DNA of 64,000 nucleotides from Odiellus spinosus (taxonomy: Eukaryota; Arthropoda; Arachnida; Opiliones; Phalangiidae): NCBI GenBank assembly GCA_963920705.1, contig OY987234.1, forward strand, positions 2,046,001-2,110,000. Reading direction: 5' to 3'. The translations under genes were made by a program, and so were the position numbers. This document shows, piece by piece, positions 51,861 to 63,605 of the stretch (its first letter is position 1; each line of letters begins with the position of its first letter). Below the pieces are notes generated by a model, which was given only the letters and a program-made list of their open reading frames with translations, was not told where the DNA came from and did not search any database.

Positions 51861-52911
51861 TACACTTGGGAAATTTGTGGATCTATACTTGGGAAATTTG
51901 TGGATCTACACTTGGGAAATTTGTGGATCTATACTTGGGAAATTTGTGGATCTACACTTGGGAAATTTTTGGATCTACACTTGGGAAATTTGGTGATCTA
52001 CACTTGGGAAATTTGTGGATCTACACTTGGGAAATTTGTGGATCTACACTTGGGAAATTTGTGGATCTACACTTGGAAAATTTGTGGATCTATACTTCTG
52101 AAATTTGTGGATCTATACTTAGGAATTTTGTGGATCTACACTTGGGAAATAAGAGGATCTGCACTTGGGAAATTTGTGGATCTGCACTTATGAAATTTGT
52201 GGATCTGCACTTATGAAATTTGTGGATCTGCACTTGGGAAATTTGTGGATCTGCACTTGGGAAATTTGTGGATCTGCACTTGGGAAATTTGTGGATCTGC
52301 ACTTTTGAAATTTGTGGATCTACACTTGGGAAATTTGTGGATATGCACTTGGGAAATTTGTGGATCTGCACTTGGGAAATTTTTGGATCTGCACTTGGGA
52401 AATTTGTGGATCTGCACTTGGGAAATTTGTGGATCTGCACATGGGATATTTGTGGATCTACAATTGGGAAATTTGTGGACCTACATTTGGGAAATTTGTG
52501 GATCTACACTTGGGAAATTTGTGGATCTGCACTTGGGAAATTTGTGGATCTACACTTGGGAAATTTTTGGATCTGCACTTGGGAAATTTGTGGATCTGCA
52601 CTTGGGAAATTTGTGGTTCTACACTTGGGAAATTTGTGGATCTGAACTTGGGAAATTTGTTTATCTGCACTTGGGAAATTTGTGGATCTACACTTGGGAA
52701 ATTTGTGGATCCATACTTCTGAAATTTGTGGATCTACACTTGGGAATTTTGTGGATCTACACTTGGGAAATAAGAGGATCTGCACTTGGGAAATTTGTGG
52801 ATCTGCACTTATGAAATTTGTGGATCTGCACTTATGAAATTTGTGGATCTGCACTTGGGAAATTTGTGGATCTGCACTTGGGAAATTTGTGGATCTGCAC
52901 TTGGGAAATTT
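51861..52911. repeat. 1081-bp tandem HOR, copy 2
   Basis: Second copy of 50780-51860. At the site matching 51040 it has the usual CTTAGGAATTTT, so the replacement in copy 1 happened after the duplication or was repaired here. It runs into the 2092-bp units. Confidence 0.86.
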
Positions 52912-55526
52912 GTGGATCTGCACTTTTGAAATTTGTGGATCTACATTTGGGAAATTTGTGGATCTACACTTGGGAAATTTGTGGATCTACACTTGGGAAA
53001 TTTGTGGATCTGCACTTGGGAAATTTGTGGATCTATACTTGGGAAATTTGTGGATCTACATTTGGGAAATTTGTGGATCTACACTTGGGAAATTTGAGGA
53101 TCTACACTTGGGAAATTTGTGGATCTGCACTTGGGAAATTTTTGGATCTGCACTTGGGAAATTTGTGGATCTGCACTTGGGAAATTTGTGGTTCTACACT
53201 TGGGAAATTTGTGGATCTACATTTGGGAAATTTGTGGATCTACACTTGGGAAATTTGTGGATCTACACTTGGGAAATTTGTGGATTTACACTTGGGAAAT
53301 TTGTGGATCTATACTTGGGAAATTTTTGGATCTACACTTGGGAAATTTGGTGATCTACACTTGGGAAATTTGTGGATCTACACTTGGGAAATTTGTGGAT
53401 CTACACTTGGGAAATTTGTGGATCTACACTTGGGAAATTTGTGGATCTACACTTGGGAAATTTGTGGATCTACACTTGGGAAATTTGTGGATCTACACTT
53501 GGGAAATTTATGGATCTATACTTAGGAATTTTGTGGATCTACACTTGGGAAATAGGAGGATCTGCACTTAGGAAATTTGTGGATCTGCACTTATGAAATT
53601 TGTGGATCTGCACTTATGAAATTTGTGGATCTGCACTTGGGAAATTTGTGGATCTGCACTTGGGAAATTTGTGGATCTGCACTTGGGAAATTTGTGGATC
53701 TGAACTTGGGAAATTTGTGGATCTGAACTTGGGAAATTTGTGGATCTGCACATGGGAAATTTGTGGTTCTACAATTGGGAAATTTGTGGACCTACATTTT
53801 GGATATTTGTGGATCTACATTTGGGAAATTTGTGGATCTACACTTGGGAAATTTGTGGATCTGAACTTGGGAAATTTGTGGATCAGCACTTGGGAAATTT
53901 GTGGATCTGCACATGGGAAATTTGTGGTTCTACAATTGGGAAATTTGTGGACCTACATTTTGGATATTTGTGGATCTACACTTGGGAAATTTGTGGATCT
54001 ACACTTGGGAAATTTGTGATCTGCACTTGGGAAATTTGTGGATCTGCACTTGGGAAATTTGTGGATCTGCACTTGGGAAATTTGTGGATCTGCACTTGGG
54101 AAATTTGGGGATCTGCACTTGGGAAATTTGTGGATCTGAACTTGGGAAATTTGTTTATCTGCACTTGGGAAATTTGTGGATCTACACTTGGGAAATTTGT
54201 GGATCCATACTTCTGAAATTTGTGGATCTACACTTAGGAAATTTGTGGATCTACACTTGGGAAATTTGAGGATCTGCACTTGGGAAATTTTTGGATCTGC
54301 ACTTGGGAAATTTGTGGATCTGAACTTGGGAAATTTGTGGATCTGCACTTGGGAAATTTGTGGATCTGCACTTGGGAAATTTGTGGATCTGCACTTGGGA
54401 AATTTGTGGATCTACACTTGGGAAATTTGTGGATCTATACTTGGGAAATTTGTGGATCTACACTTGGGAAATTTGTGGATCTACATTTGGGAAATTTGTG
54501 GATCTACACTTGGGAAATTTGTGGATCTATACTTCTGAAATTTGTGGATCTACACTTAGGAAATTTGTGGATCTACACTTGGGAAATTTGTGGATCTACA
54601 CTTGGGAAATTTGTGGATCTGCACTTGGGAAATTTGTGGATCTACACTTGGGAAATTTTTGGATCTGCACTTGGGAAATTTGTGGATCTGCACTTGGGAA
54701 ATTTGTGGTTCTACACTTGGGAAATTTGTGGATCTGAACTTGGGAAATTTGTTTATCTGCACTTGGGAAATTTGTGGATCTACACTTGGGAAATTTGTGG
54801 ATCCATACTTCTGAAATTTGTGGATCTACACTTGGGAATTTTGTGGATCTACACTTGGGAAATAAGAGGATCTGCACTTGGGAAATTTGTGGATCTGCAC
54901 TTATGAAATTTGTGGATCTGCACTTATGAAATTTGTGGATCTGCACTTGGGAAATTTGTGGATCTGCACTTGGGAAATTTGTGGATCTGCACTTGGGAAA
55001 TTTGTGGATCTGCACTTTTGAAATTTGTGGATCTACATTTGGGAAATTTGTGGATCTACACTTGGGAAATTTGTGGATCTACACTTGGGAAATTTGTGGA
55101 TCTGCACTTGGGAAATTTGTGGATCTATACTTGGGAAATTTGTGGATCTACATTTGGGAAATTTGTGGATCTACACTTGGGAAATTTGAGGATCTACACT
55201 TGGGAAATTTGTGGATCTGCACTTGGGAAATTTTTGGATCTGCACTTGGGAAATTTGTGGATCTGCACTTGGGAAATTTGTGGTTCTACACTTGGGAAAT
55301 TTGTGGATCTACATTTGGGAAATTTGTGGATCTACACTTGGGAAATTTGTGGATCTACACTTGGGAAATTTGTGGATTTACACTTGGGAAATTTGTGGAT
55401 CTATACTTGGGAAATTTTTGGATCTACACTTGGGAAATTTGGTGATCTACACTTGGGAAATTTGTGGATCTACACTTGGGAAATTTGTGGATCTACACTT
55501 GGGAAATTTGTGGATCTACACTTGGG
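51939..55526. repeat. 3.6-kb segment, distal copy
   Basis: Partner of 38330-41917. It differs at a few points, for example CTGAAC replaces GATCAGCAC near 53718 and the private GGGAAATTAGTGG of the proximal copy is consensus here. It continues to the right without the 9-bp deletion, so it may preserve the state before that deletion. Confidence 0.84.
52712..54803. repeat. 2092-bp HOR, copy 3
   Basis: Full-length copy of 39103-41194 at offset 13,609. Cassettes are at 53789 and 53950 and the 22-bp monomer at 53996. GGGGATC near 54109 is shared with 40500 and 56201. Confidence 0.88.
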
Positions 55527-56680
55527 AAATTTGTGGATCTACACTTGGGAAATTTGTGGATCTACACTTGGGAAATTTGTGGATCTACACTTGGGAAATT
55601 TATGGATCTATACTTAGGAATTTTGTGGATCTACACTTGGGAAATAGGAGGATCTGCACTTAGGAAATTTGTGGATCTGCACTTATGAAATTTGTGGATC
55701 TGCACTTATGAAATTTGTGGATCTGCACTTGGGAAATTTGTGGATCTGCACTTGGGAAATTTGTGGATCTGCACTTGGGAAATTTGTGGATCTGAACTTG
55801 GGAAATTTGTGGATCAGCACTTGGGAAATTTGTGGATCTGCACATGGGAAATTTGTGGTTCTACAATTGGGAAATTTGTGGACCTACATTTTGGATATTT
55901 GTGGATCTACATTTGGGAAATTTGTGGATCTACACTTGGGAAATTTGTGGATCTGAACTTGGGAAATTTGTGGATCAGCACTTGGGAAATTTGTGGATCT
56001 GCACATGGGAAATTTGTGGTTCTACAATTGGGAAATTTGTGGACCTACATTTTGGATATTTGTGGATCTACACTTGGGAAATTTGTGGATCTACACTTGG
56101 GAAATTTGTGATCTGCACTTGGGAAATTTGTGGATCTGCACTTGGGAAATTTGTGGATCTGCACTTGGGAAATTTGTGGATCTGCACTTGGGAAATTTGG
56201 GGATCTGCACTTGGGAAATTTGTGGATCTGAACTTGGGAAATTTGTTTATCTGCACTTGGGAAATTTGTGGATCTACACTTGGGAAATTTGTGGATCCAT
56301 ACTTCTGAAATTTGTGGATCTACACTTAGGAAATTTGTGGATCTACACTTGGGAAATTTGAGGATCTGCACTTGGGAAATTTTTGGATCTGCACTTGGGA
56401 AATTTGTGGATCTGAACTTGGGAAATTTGTGGATCTGCACTTGGGAAATTTGTGGATCTGCACTTGGGAAATTTGTGGATCTGCACTTGGGAAATTTGTG
56501 GATCTACACTTGGGAAATTTGTGGATCTATACTTGGGAAATTTGTGGATCTACACTTGGGAAATTTGTGGATCTACATTTGGGAAATTTGTGGATCTACA
56601 CTTGGGAAATTTGTGGATCTATACTTCTGAAATTTGTGGATCTACACTTAGGAAATTTGTGGATCTACACTTGGGAAATT
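54804..56680. repeat. 2092-bp HOR, copy 4 (partial)
   Basis: Direct tandem copy of 52712-54803, matching until about 56680, where the order changes to the CTATACTTCTG type. Cassettes at 55881 and 56042 and the 22-bp monomer at 56088 are the last of their kinds in the window. Confidence 0.87.
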
Positions 56681-58129
56681 TGTGGATCTACACTTGGGAA
56701 ATTTGTGGATCTATACTTCTGAAATTTGTGGATCTACACTTAGGAAATTTGTGGATCTACACTTGGGAAATTTGAGGATCTGCACTTGGGAAATTTTTGG
56801 ATATGCACTTGGGAAATTTGTGGATCTGCACTTGGGAAATTTGTGGTTCTACACTTGGGAAATTTTTGGATCTACATTTGGGAAATTTGTGGATATACTC
56901 TTGGGAAATTTGTGGATCTACACTTGGGAAATTTGTGGATCTACACTTGGGAAATTTGTGGATCTACACTTGGGAAATTTGTGGATCTACACTTGGGAAA
57001 TTTGTGGATCTACACTTGGGAAATTTGTGGATCTACACTTGGGAAATTTGTGGATCTGCACTTGGGAAATTTGTGGATCTACACTTGGGAAATTTGTGGA
57101 TCTACATTTGGGAAATTTGTGGATCTACACTTGGGAAATTTGTGGATCTACTCTTGGGAAATTTGTGGATCTGCACTTTAGAAATTTGTGGATCTACACT
57201 TGGGAAATTTGTGGATCTGCACTTATGAAATTTGTGGTTCTACACTTGGGAAATTTGTGTATCTACATTTGGGAAATTTGTGGATCTACACTTGGGAAAT
57301 TTGTGGATCTACACTTGGGAAATTTGTGGATCCATACTTCTGAAATTTGTGGATCTACACTTAGGAAATTTGTGGATCTACACTTGGGAAATTTGAGGAT
57401 CTGCACTTGGGAAATTTGTGGATCTGCACTTGGGAAATTTGTGGATCTGCACTTGGGAAATTTGTGGATCTGCACTTGGGAAATTTGTGGATCTACACTT
57501 GGGAAATTTGTGGATCTATACTTGGGAAATTTGTGGATCTACACTTGGGAAATTTGTGGATCTACACTTGGGAAATTTGTGGATCTATACTTCTGATATT
57601 TGTGGATCTACACTTAGGAAATTTGTGGATCTACACTTGGGAAATTTGTGGATCTACACTTGGGAAATTTGTGGATCTATACTTCTGAAATTTGTGGATC
57701 TACACTTAGGAAATTTGTGGATCTACACTTGGGAAATTTGAGGATCTGCACTTGGGAAATTTTTGGATCTGCACTTGGGAAATTTGTGGATCTGCACTTG
57801 GGAAATTTGTGGTTCTACACTTGGGAAATTTTTGGATCTACATTTGGGAAATTTGTGGATCTACACTTGGGAAATTTGTGGATCTACACTTGGGAAATTT
57901 GTGGATCTACACTTGGGAAATTTGTGGATCTACACTTGGGAAATTTGTGGATCTACACTTGGGAAATTTGAGGATCTGCACTTGGGAAATTTTTGGATCT
58001 GCACTTGGGAAATTTGTGGATCTGCACTTGGGAAATTTGTGGTTCTACACTTGGGAAATTTTTGGATCTACATTTGGGAAATTTGTGGATCTACACTTGG
58101 GAAATTTGTGGATCTACACTTGGGAAATT
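56681..58129. repeat. Cassette-free right-type segment
   Basis: Resembles the 20.4-21.1 and 25.8-26.4 kb order (TTTTTGGATCTACATTTGGG, then near-consensus monomers, CTACTCTTGGG, CACTTTAGAAA, CTTATGAAA). Private variants are TTGGATATGCAC near 56800, GGATATACTC near 56892, GTGTATC near 57258 and CTTCTGATATTTG near 57593. From 57760 a 230-bp (10-monomer) unit is repeated from 57990. Confidence 0.74.
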
Positions 58130-58566
58130 TGTGGATCTACACTTGAGAAATTTGTGGATCTACACTTGGGAAATTTGTGGATCTACACTTGGGAAATTTG
58201 TGGATCTACACTTGGGAAATTTGTGGATCTACACTTGGGAAATTTGTGGATCTACACTTGGGAAATTTGTGGATCTACACTTGGGAAATTTGTGGATCTA
58301 CACTTGGGAAATTTGAGGATCTGCACTTGGGAAATTTTTGGATCTGCACTTGGGAAATTTGTGGATCTGCACTTGGGAAATTTATGGTTCTACACTTGGG
58401 AAATTTGTGGATCTACACTTGGGAAATTTGTGGATCTACACTTGGGAAATTTGTGGATCTACACTTGAGAAATTTGTGGATCTGCACTTGGGAAATTTGT
58501 GGATCTACACTTGGGAAATTTGTGGATCTACATTTGGGAAATTTGTGGATCTACACTTGGGAAATT
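58130..58566. repeat. 437-bp tandem unit, copy 1 (19 monomers)
   Basis: Repeated at 58567-58990. Shared rare markers are TTTATGGTTC (58384 and 58821) and CACTTGAGAAA (58466 and 58903), each exactly 437 bp apart. A further CACTTGAG monomer lies near 58143. Runs of seven or eight near-perfect consensus monomers precede each marker set. Confidence 0.87.
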
Positions 58567-58990
58567 TTTGGATCTACATTTGGGAAATTTGTGGATCTAC
58601 ACTTGGGAAATTTGTGGATCTACACTTGGGAAATTTGTGGATCTACACTTGGGAAATTTGTGGATCTACACTTGGGAAATTTGTGGATCTACACTTGGGA
58701 AATTTGTGGATCTACACTTGGGAAATTTGTGGATCTACACTTGGGAAATTTGAGGATCTGCACTTGGGAAATTTTTGGATCTGCACTTGGGAAATTTGTG
58801 GATCTGCACTTGGGAAATTTATGGTTCTACACTTGGGAAATTTGTGGATCTACACTTGGGAAATTTGTGGATCTACACTTGGGAAATTTGTGGATCTACA
58901 CTTGAGAAATTTGTGGATCTGCACTTGGGAAATTTGTGGATCTACACTTGGGAAATTTGTGGATCTACATTTGGGAAATTTGTGGATCTA
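58567..58990. repeat. 437-bp tandem unit, copy 2
   Basis: Second copy of 58130-58566, switching into the CTACTCTTGGG series near 59000, where copy 1 instead has a TTTTTGG monomer. Confidence 0.86.
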
Positions 58991-59925
58991 CACTTGGGAA
59001 ATTTGTGGATCTACTCTTGGGAAATTTGTGGATCTGCACTTTAGAAATTTGTGGATCTACACTTGGGAAATTTGTGGATCTGCACTTATGAAATTTGTGG
59101 TTCTACACTTGGGAAATTTGTGGATCTACATTTGGGAAATTTGTGGATCTACACTTGGGGAATTTGTGGATCTACACTTGGGAAATTTGTGGGTCTACAC
59201 TTGGGAAATTTGTGGATCTACACTTGGGAAATTTGTGGATTTACACTTGGGAAATTTGTGGATCTACACTTGGGAAATTTTTGGATCTACACTTGGGAAA
59301 TTTGGTGATCTACACTTGGGAAATTTGTGGATCTACACTTGGGAAATTTGTGGATCTACACTTGGGAAATTTGTGGATCTACACTTGGAAAATTTGTGGA
59401 TCTATACTTCTGAAATTTGTGGATCTATACTTAGGAATTTTGTGGATCTACACTTGGGAAATAAGAGGATCTGCACTTGGGAAATTTGTGGATCTGCACT
59501 TATGAAATTTGTGGATCTGCACTTATGAAATTTGTGGATCTGCACTTGGGAAATTTGTGGATCTGCACTTGGGAAATTTGTGGATCTGCACTTGGGAAAT
59601 TTGTGGATCTGAACTTGGGAAATTTGTGGATCAGCACTTGGGAAATTTGTGGATCTACATTTGGGAAATTTGTGGATCTACACTTGGGAAATTTGTGGAT
59701 CTACACTTGGGAAATTTGTGGATCTGCACTTGGGAAATTTGTGGATCTACACTTGGGAAATTTGTGGATCTACATTTGGGAAATTTGTGGATCTACACTT
59801 GGGAAATTTGAGGATCTACACTTGGGAAATTTGTGGATCTGCACTTGGGAAATTTTTGGATCTGCACTTGGGAAATTTGTGGATCTGCACTTGGGAAATT
59901 TGTGGTTCTACACTTGGGAAATTTG
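58966..59925. repeat. 1472-bp-offset HOR, copy 1
   Basis: Matches about 60438-61395 at offset 1472 (64 monomers), or 1470 after the 2-bp deletion monomer of the second copy. Includes CACTTTAGAAA, CTTATGAAA, GGTC start (59188), GATTTAC, TTTGGTGATC, CTTGGAAAA and AAATAAGAGG (59460). It ends with a doubled GTTCTACAC monomer near 59905-59950. Confidence 0.86.
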
Positions 59926-60437
59926 TGGTTCTACACTTGGGAAATTTGTGGATCTACACTTGGGAAATTTGTGGATCCATACTTCTGAAATTTGTGGATC
60001 TACACTTAGGAAATTTGTGGATCTACACTTTTGAAATTTGAGGATCTGCACTTGGGAAATTTTTGGATCTGCACTTGGGAAATTTGTGGATCTGAACTTG
60101 GGAAATTTGTGGATCTGCACTTGGGAAATTTGTGGATCTGCACTTGGGAAATTTGTGGATCTGCACTTGGGAAATTTGTGGATCTACACTTGGGAAATTT
60201 GTGGATCTATACTTGGGAAATTTGTGGATCTACACTTGGGAAATTTGTGGATCTACACTTGGGAAATTTGTGGATCTATACTTCTGAAATTTGTGGATCT
60301 ACACTTAGGAAATTTGTAGATCTACACTTGGGAAATTTGAGGATCTGCACTTGGGAAATTTTTGGATCTGCACTTGGGAAATTTGTGGATCTGCACTTGG
60401 GAAATTTTTGGTTCTACACTTGGGAAATTTGTGGATC
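59926..60437. repeat. Linker with left-type CCATACTTCTG order
   Basis: About 22 monomers in the left-domain order CCATACTTCTG, CACTTAGG, CACTTTTG, GAGG, CTGAAC, without the cassette. A GTAGATC junction lies near 60317. Confidence 0.68.
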
Positions 60438-60870
60438 TACATTTGGGAAATTTGTGGATCTACACTTGGGAAATTTGTGGATCTACTCTTGGGAAATTTG
60501 TGGATCTGCACTTTAGAAATTTGTGGATCTACACTTGGGAAATTTGTGGATCTGCACTTATGAAATTTGTGGTTCTACACTTGGGAAATTTGTGGATCTA
60601 CATTTGGGAAATTTGTGGATCTACACTTGGGAAATTTGTGGATCTACACTTGGGAAATTTGTGGGTCTACACTTGGGAAATTTGTGGATCTACACTTGGG
60701 AAATTTGTGGATTTACACTTGGGAAATTTGTGGATCTACACTTGGGAAATTTTTGGATCTACACTTGGGAAATTTGGTGATCTACACTTGGGAAATTTGT
60801 GGATCTACACTTGGGAAATTTGTGGATCTACACTTGGGAAATTTGTGGATCTACACTTGGAAAATTTGTG

Positions 60871-60891
60871 GATCTATACTTCTGAAATTTG
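60871..60891. repeat. 21-bp monomer (2-bp deletion) 1
   Basis: A CTATACTTCTG monomer whose end reads AAATTTGGATC instead of AAATTTGTGGATC. It shifts the local phase by two bases. The same variant is at 63055. Confidence 0.95.
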
Positions 60892-61397
60892 GATCTATAC
60901 TTAGGAATTTTGTGGATCTACACTTGGGAAATAAGAGGATCTGCACTTGGGAAATTTGTGGATCTGCACTTATGAAATTTGTGGATCTGCACTTATGAAA
61001 TTTGTGGATCTGCACTTGGGAAATTTGTGGATCTGCACTTGGGAAATTTGTGGATCTGCACTTGGGAAATTTGTGGATCTGAACTTGGGAAATTTGTGGA
61101 TCAGCACTTGGGAAATTTGTGGATCTACATTTGGGAAATTTGTGGATCTACACTTGGGAAATTTGTGGATCTACACTTGGGAAATTTGTGGATCTGCACT
61201 TGGGAAATTTGTGGATCTACACTTGGGAAATTTGTGGATCTACATTTGGGAAATTTGTGGATCTACACTTGGGAAATTTGAGGATCTACACTTGGGAAAT
61301 TTGTGGATCTGCACTTGGGAAATTTTTGGATCTGCACTTGGGAAATTTGTGGATCTGCACTTGGGAAATTTGTGGTTCTACACTTGGGAAATTTGTG

Positions 61398-61421
61398 GAT
61401 CTACATTTGGGAAATTTGTTG
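61398..61421. repeat. 24-bp monomer (1-bp insertion) 1
   Basis: A CTACATTTGGG monomer ending GTTG instead of GTG, followed by a monomer starting GTTCAACAC. It is the only insertion type found; its partner is at 63582. Confidence 0.93.
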
Positions 61422-61815
61422 GTTCAACACTTGGGAAATTTGTGGATCTACACTTGGGAAATTTGTGGATTTACACTTGGGAAATTTGTGGATCTATACC
61501 TGGGAAATTTTTGGATCTACACTTGGGAAATTTGGTGATCTACACTTGGGAAATTTGTGGATCTACACTTGGGAAATTTGTGGATCTACACTTGGGAAAT
61601 TTGTGGATCTACACTTGGGAAATTTGTGGATCTACACTTGGGAAATTTGTGGATCTATACTTCTGAAATTTGTGGATCTATACTTAGGAATTTTGTGGAT
61701 CTACACTTGGGAAATAGGAGGATCTGCACTTGGGAAATTTGTGGATCTGCACTTATGAAATTTGTGGATCTGCACTTGGGAAATTTGTGCATCTGCACTT
61801 GGGAAATTTGTGGAT

Positions 61816-62750
61816 CTGCACTTGGGAAATTTGTGGATCTGAACTTGGGAAAGTTGTGGATCAGCACTTGGGAAATTTGTGGATCTACACTTGGGAAATT
61901 TGTGGATCCATACTTCTGAAATTTGTGGATCTACACTTAGGAAATTTGTGGATCTACACTTGGGAAATTTGAGGATCTGCATTTGGGAAATTTTTGGATC
62001 TGCACTTGGGAAATTTGTGGATCTGAACTTGGGAAATTTGTGGATCTGCACTTGGGAAATTTGTGGATCTGCACTTGGGAAATTTGTGGATCTGCACTTG
62101 GGAAATTTGTGGATCTGCACTTGGGAAATTTGTGGATCTACACTTGGGAAATTTGTGGATCTATACTTGGGAAATTTGTGGATCTACACTTGGGAAATTT
62201 GTGGATCTACACTTGGGAAATTTGTGGATCTACACTTGGAAAATTTGTGGATCTATACTTCTGAAATTTGTGGATCTATACTTAGGAATTTTGTGGATCT
62301 ACACTTGGGAAATAAGAGGATCTGCACTTGGGAAATTTGTGGATCTGCACTTATGAAATTTGTAGATCTGCACTTGGGAAATTTGTGGATCTGCACTTGG
62401 GAAATTTGTGGATCTGCACTTGGGAAATTTGTGGATCTGCACTTGGGAAATTTGTGGATCTGAACTTGGGAAATTTGTGGATCAGCACTTGGGAAATTTG
62501 TGGATCTACATTTGGGAAATTTGTGGATCTACACTTGGGAAATTTGTGGATCTACACTTGGGAAATTTGTGGATCTGCACTTGGGAAATTTGTGGATCTA
62601 CACTTGGGAAATTTGTGGATCTACATTTGGGAAATTTGTGGATCTACACTTGGGAAATTTGAGGATCTACACTTGGGAAATTTGTGGATCTGCACTTGGG
62701 AAATTTTTGGATCTGCACTTGGGAAATTTGTGGATCTGCACTTGGGAAAT
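61816..62750. repeat. Spacer part of the 2184-bp HOR
   Basis: Contains CCATACTTCTG near 61905, GAGG and CTGAAC series, CTATACTTGGG near 62160, CTTGGAAAA, AAATAAGAGG near 62311 and GATCAGCAC near 62484. The part 62.28-62.75 kb resembles 60.9-61.4 kb. GGGAAAGTTGTGG near 61850 is a rare variant. Confidence 0.72.
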
Positions 62751-63054
62751 TTGTGGTTCTACACTTGGGAAATTTGTGGATCTACATTTGGGAAATTTGT
62801 GGATCTACACTTGGGAAATTTGTGGATCTACACTTGGGAAATTTGTGGGTCTACACTTGGGAAATTTGTGGATCTACACTTGGGAAATTTGTGGATTTAC
62901 ACTTGGGAAATTTGTGGATCTACACTTGGGAAATTTTTGGATCTACACTTGGGAAATTTGGTGATCTACACTTGGGAAATTTGTGGATCTACACTTGGGA
63001 AATTTGTGGATCTACACTTGGGAAATTTGTGGATCTACACTTGGAAAATTTGTG

Positions 63055-63075
63055 GATCTATACTTCTGAAATTTG
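63055..63075. repeat. 21-bp monomer (2-bp deletion) 2
   Basis: Same deletion as at 60871, exactly 2184 bp downstream. These are the only two in the window. Confidence 0.95.
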
Positions 63076-63581
63076 GATCTATACTTAGGAATTTTGTGGA
63101 TCTACACTTGGGAAATAAGAGGATCTGCACTTGGGAAATTTGTGGATCTGCACTTATGAAATTTGTGGATCTGCACTTATGAAATTTGTGGATCTGCACT
63201 TGGGAAATTTGTGGATCTGCACTTGGGAAATTTGTGGATCTGCACTTGGGAAATTTGTGGATCTGAACTTGGGAAATTTGTGGATCAGCACTTGGGAAAT
63301 TTGTGGATCTACATTTGGGAAATTTGTGGATCTACACTTGGGAAATTTGTGGATCTACACTTGGGAAATTTGTGGATCTGCACTTGGGAAATTTGTGGAT
63401 CTACACTTGGGAAATTTGTGGATCTACATTTGGGAAATTTGTGGATCTACACTTGGGAAATTTGAGGATCTACACTTGGGAAATTTGTGGATCTGCACTT
63501 GGGAAATTTTTGGATCTGCACTTGGGAAATTTGTGGATCTGCACTTGGGAAATTTGTGGTTCTACACTTGGGAAATTTGTA

Positions 63582-63605
63582 GATCTACATTTGGGAAATT
63601 TGTTG
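63582..63605. repeat. 24-bp monomer (1-bp insertion) 2
   Basis: Same insertion as at 61398, exactly 2184 bp downstream, confirming that the whole 2184-bp unit was copied. Confidence 0.93.

Larger units (their letters stand above)
875..56064. repeat. Recurring GACC-start marker monomer (37 copies)
   Basis: A monomer with GACC in place of GATC, usually followed by TACATTTTGG, marks one fixed position in the HOR. Starts: 875, 2185, 3196, 4530, 4898, 6002, 7036, 8254, 8713, 10091, 10550, 11790, 13122, 14087, 15282, 16798, 17786, 18912, 23763, 24361, 30018, 33950, 35743, 37835, 38869, 40180, 40341, 43390, 44424, 47359, 50363, 51397, 52478, 53789, 53950, 55881, 56042. It normally follows a CAATTGGG monomer, itself preceded by a CACATGGG monomer. 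Subtypes separate lineages: TTTTGGAAA in the left domain, TTTTGAAAA at 30018, 33950, 35743, 37835, 43390 and 50363, TTTTGGATA at the doubled sites near 40.2, 53.8 and 55.9 kb, and TTTGGG at 23763, 38869, 44424, 47359, 51397 and 52478. Confidence 0.9.
921..56109. repeat. Thirty 22-bp monomers (one-base deletion)
   Basis: In these monomers GTGGATC is shortened to GTGATC, dropping the local phase by one base. Starts: 921, 2231, 6048, 7082, 8300, 8759, 8873, 10137, 10596, 10710, 11836, 11950, 13168, 14133, 15328, 15672, 16844, 17832, 18958, 22775, 24407, 30064, 33996, 35789, 37881, 40387, 43436, 50409, 53996, 56088. Twenty-five of the thirty begin exactly 46 bp after the start of a GACC-start monomer, and the monomer after them begins GATCTGCAC in every case. 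A single ancestral deletion spread by block duplication explains this better than thirty independent events. Confidence 0.92.
60567..61815. repeat. 2184-bp HOR, copy 1
   Basis: Matches 62751-64000 at offset 2184: 95 monomers less one base, the net of one 2-bp deletion and one 1-bp insertion. Near 61740 copy 1 has one more monomer than copy 2, reducing the offset to 2161 at the GTGCATC junction (61790 and 63951). GGTTCAACAC (61422 and 63606) is a shared rare monomer. Confidence 0.88.
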
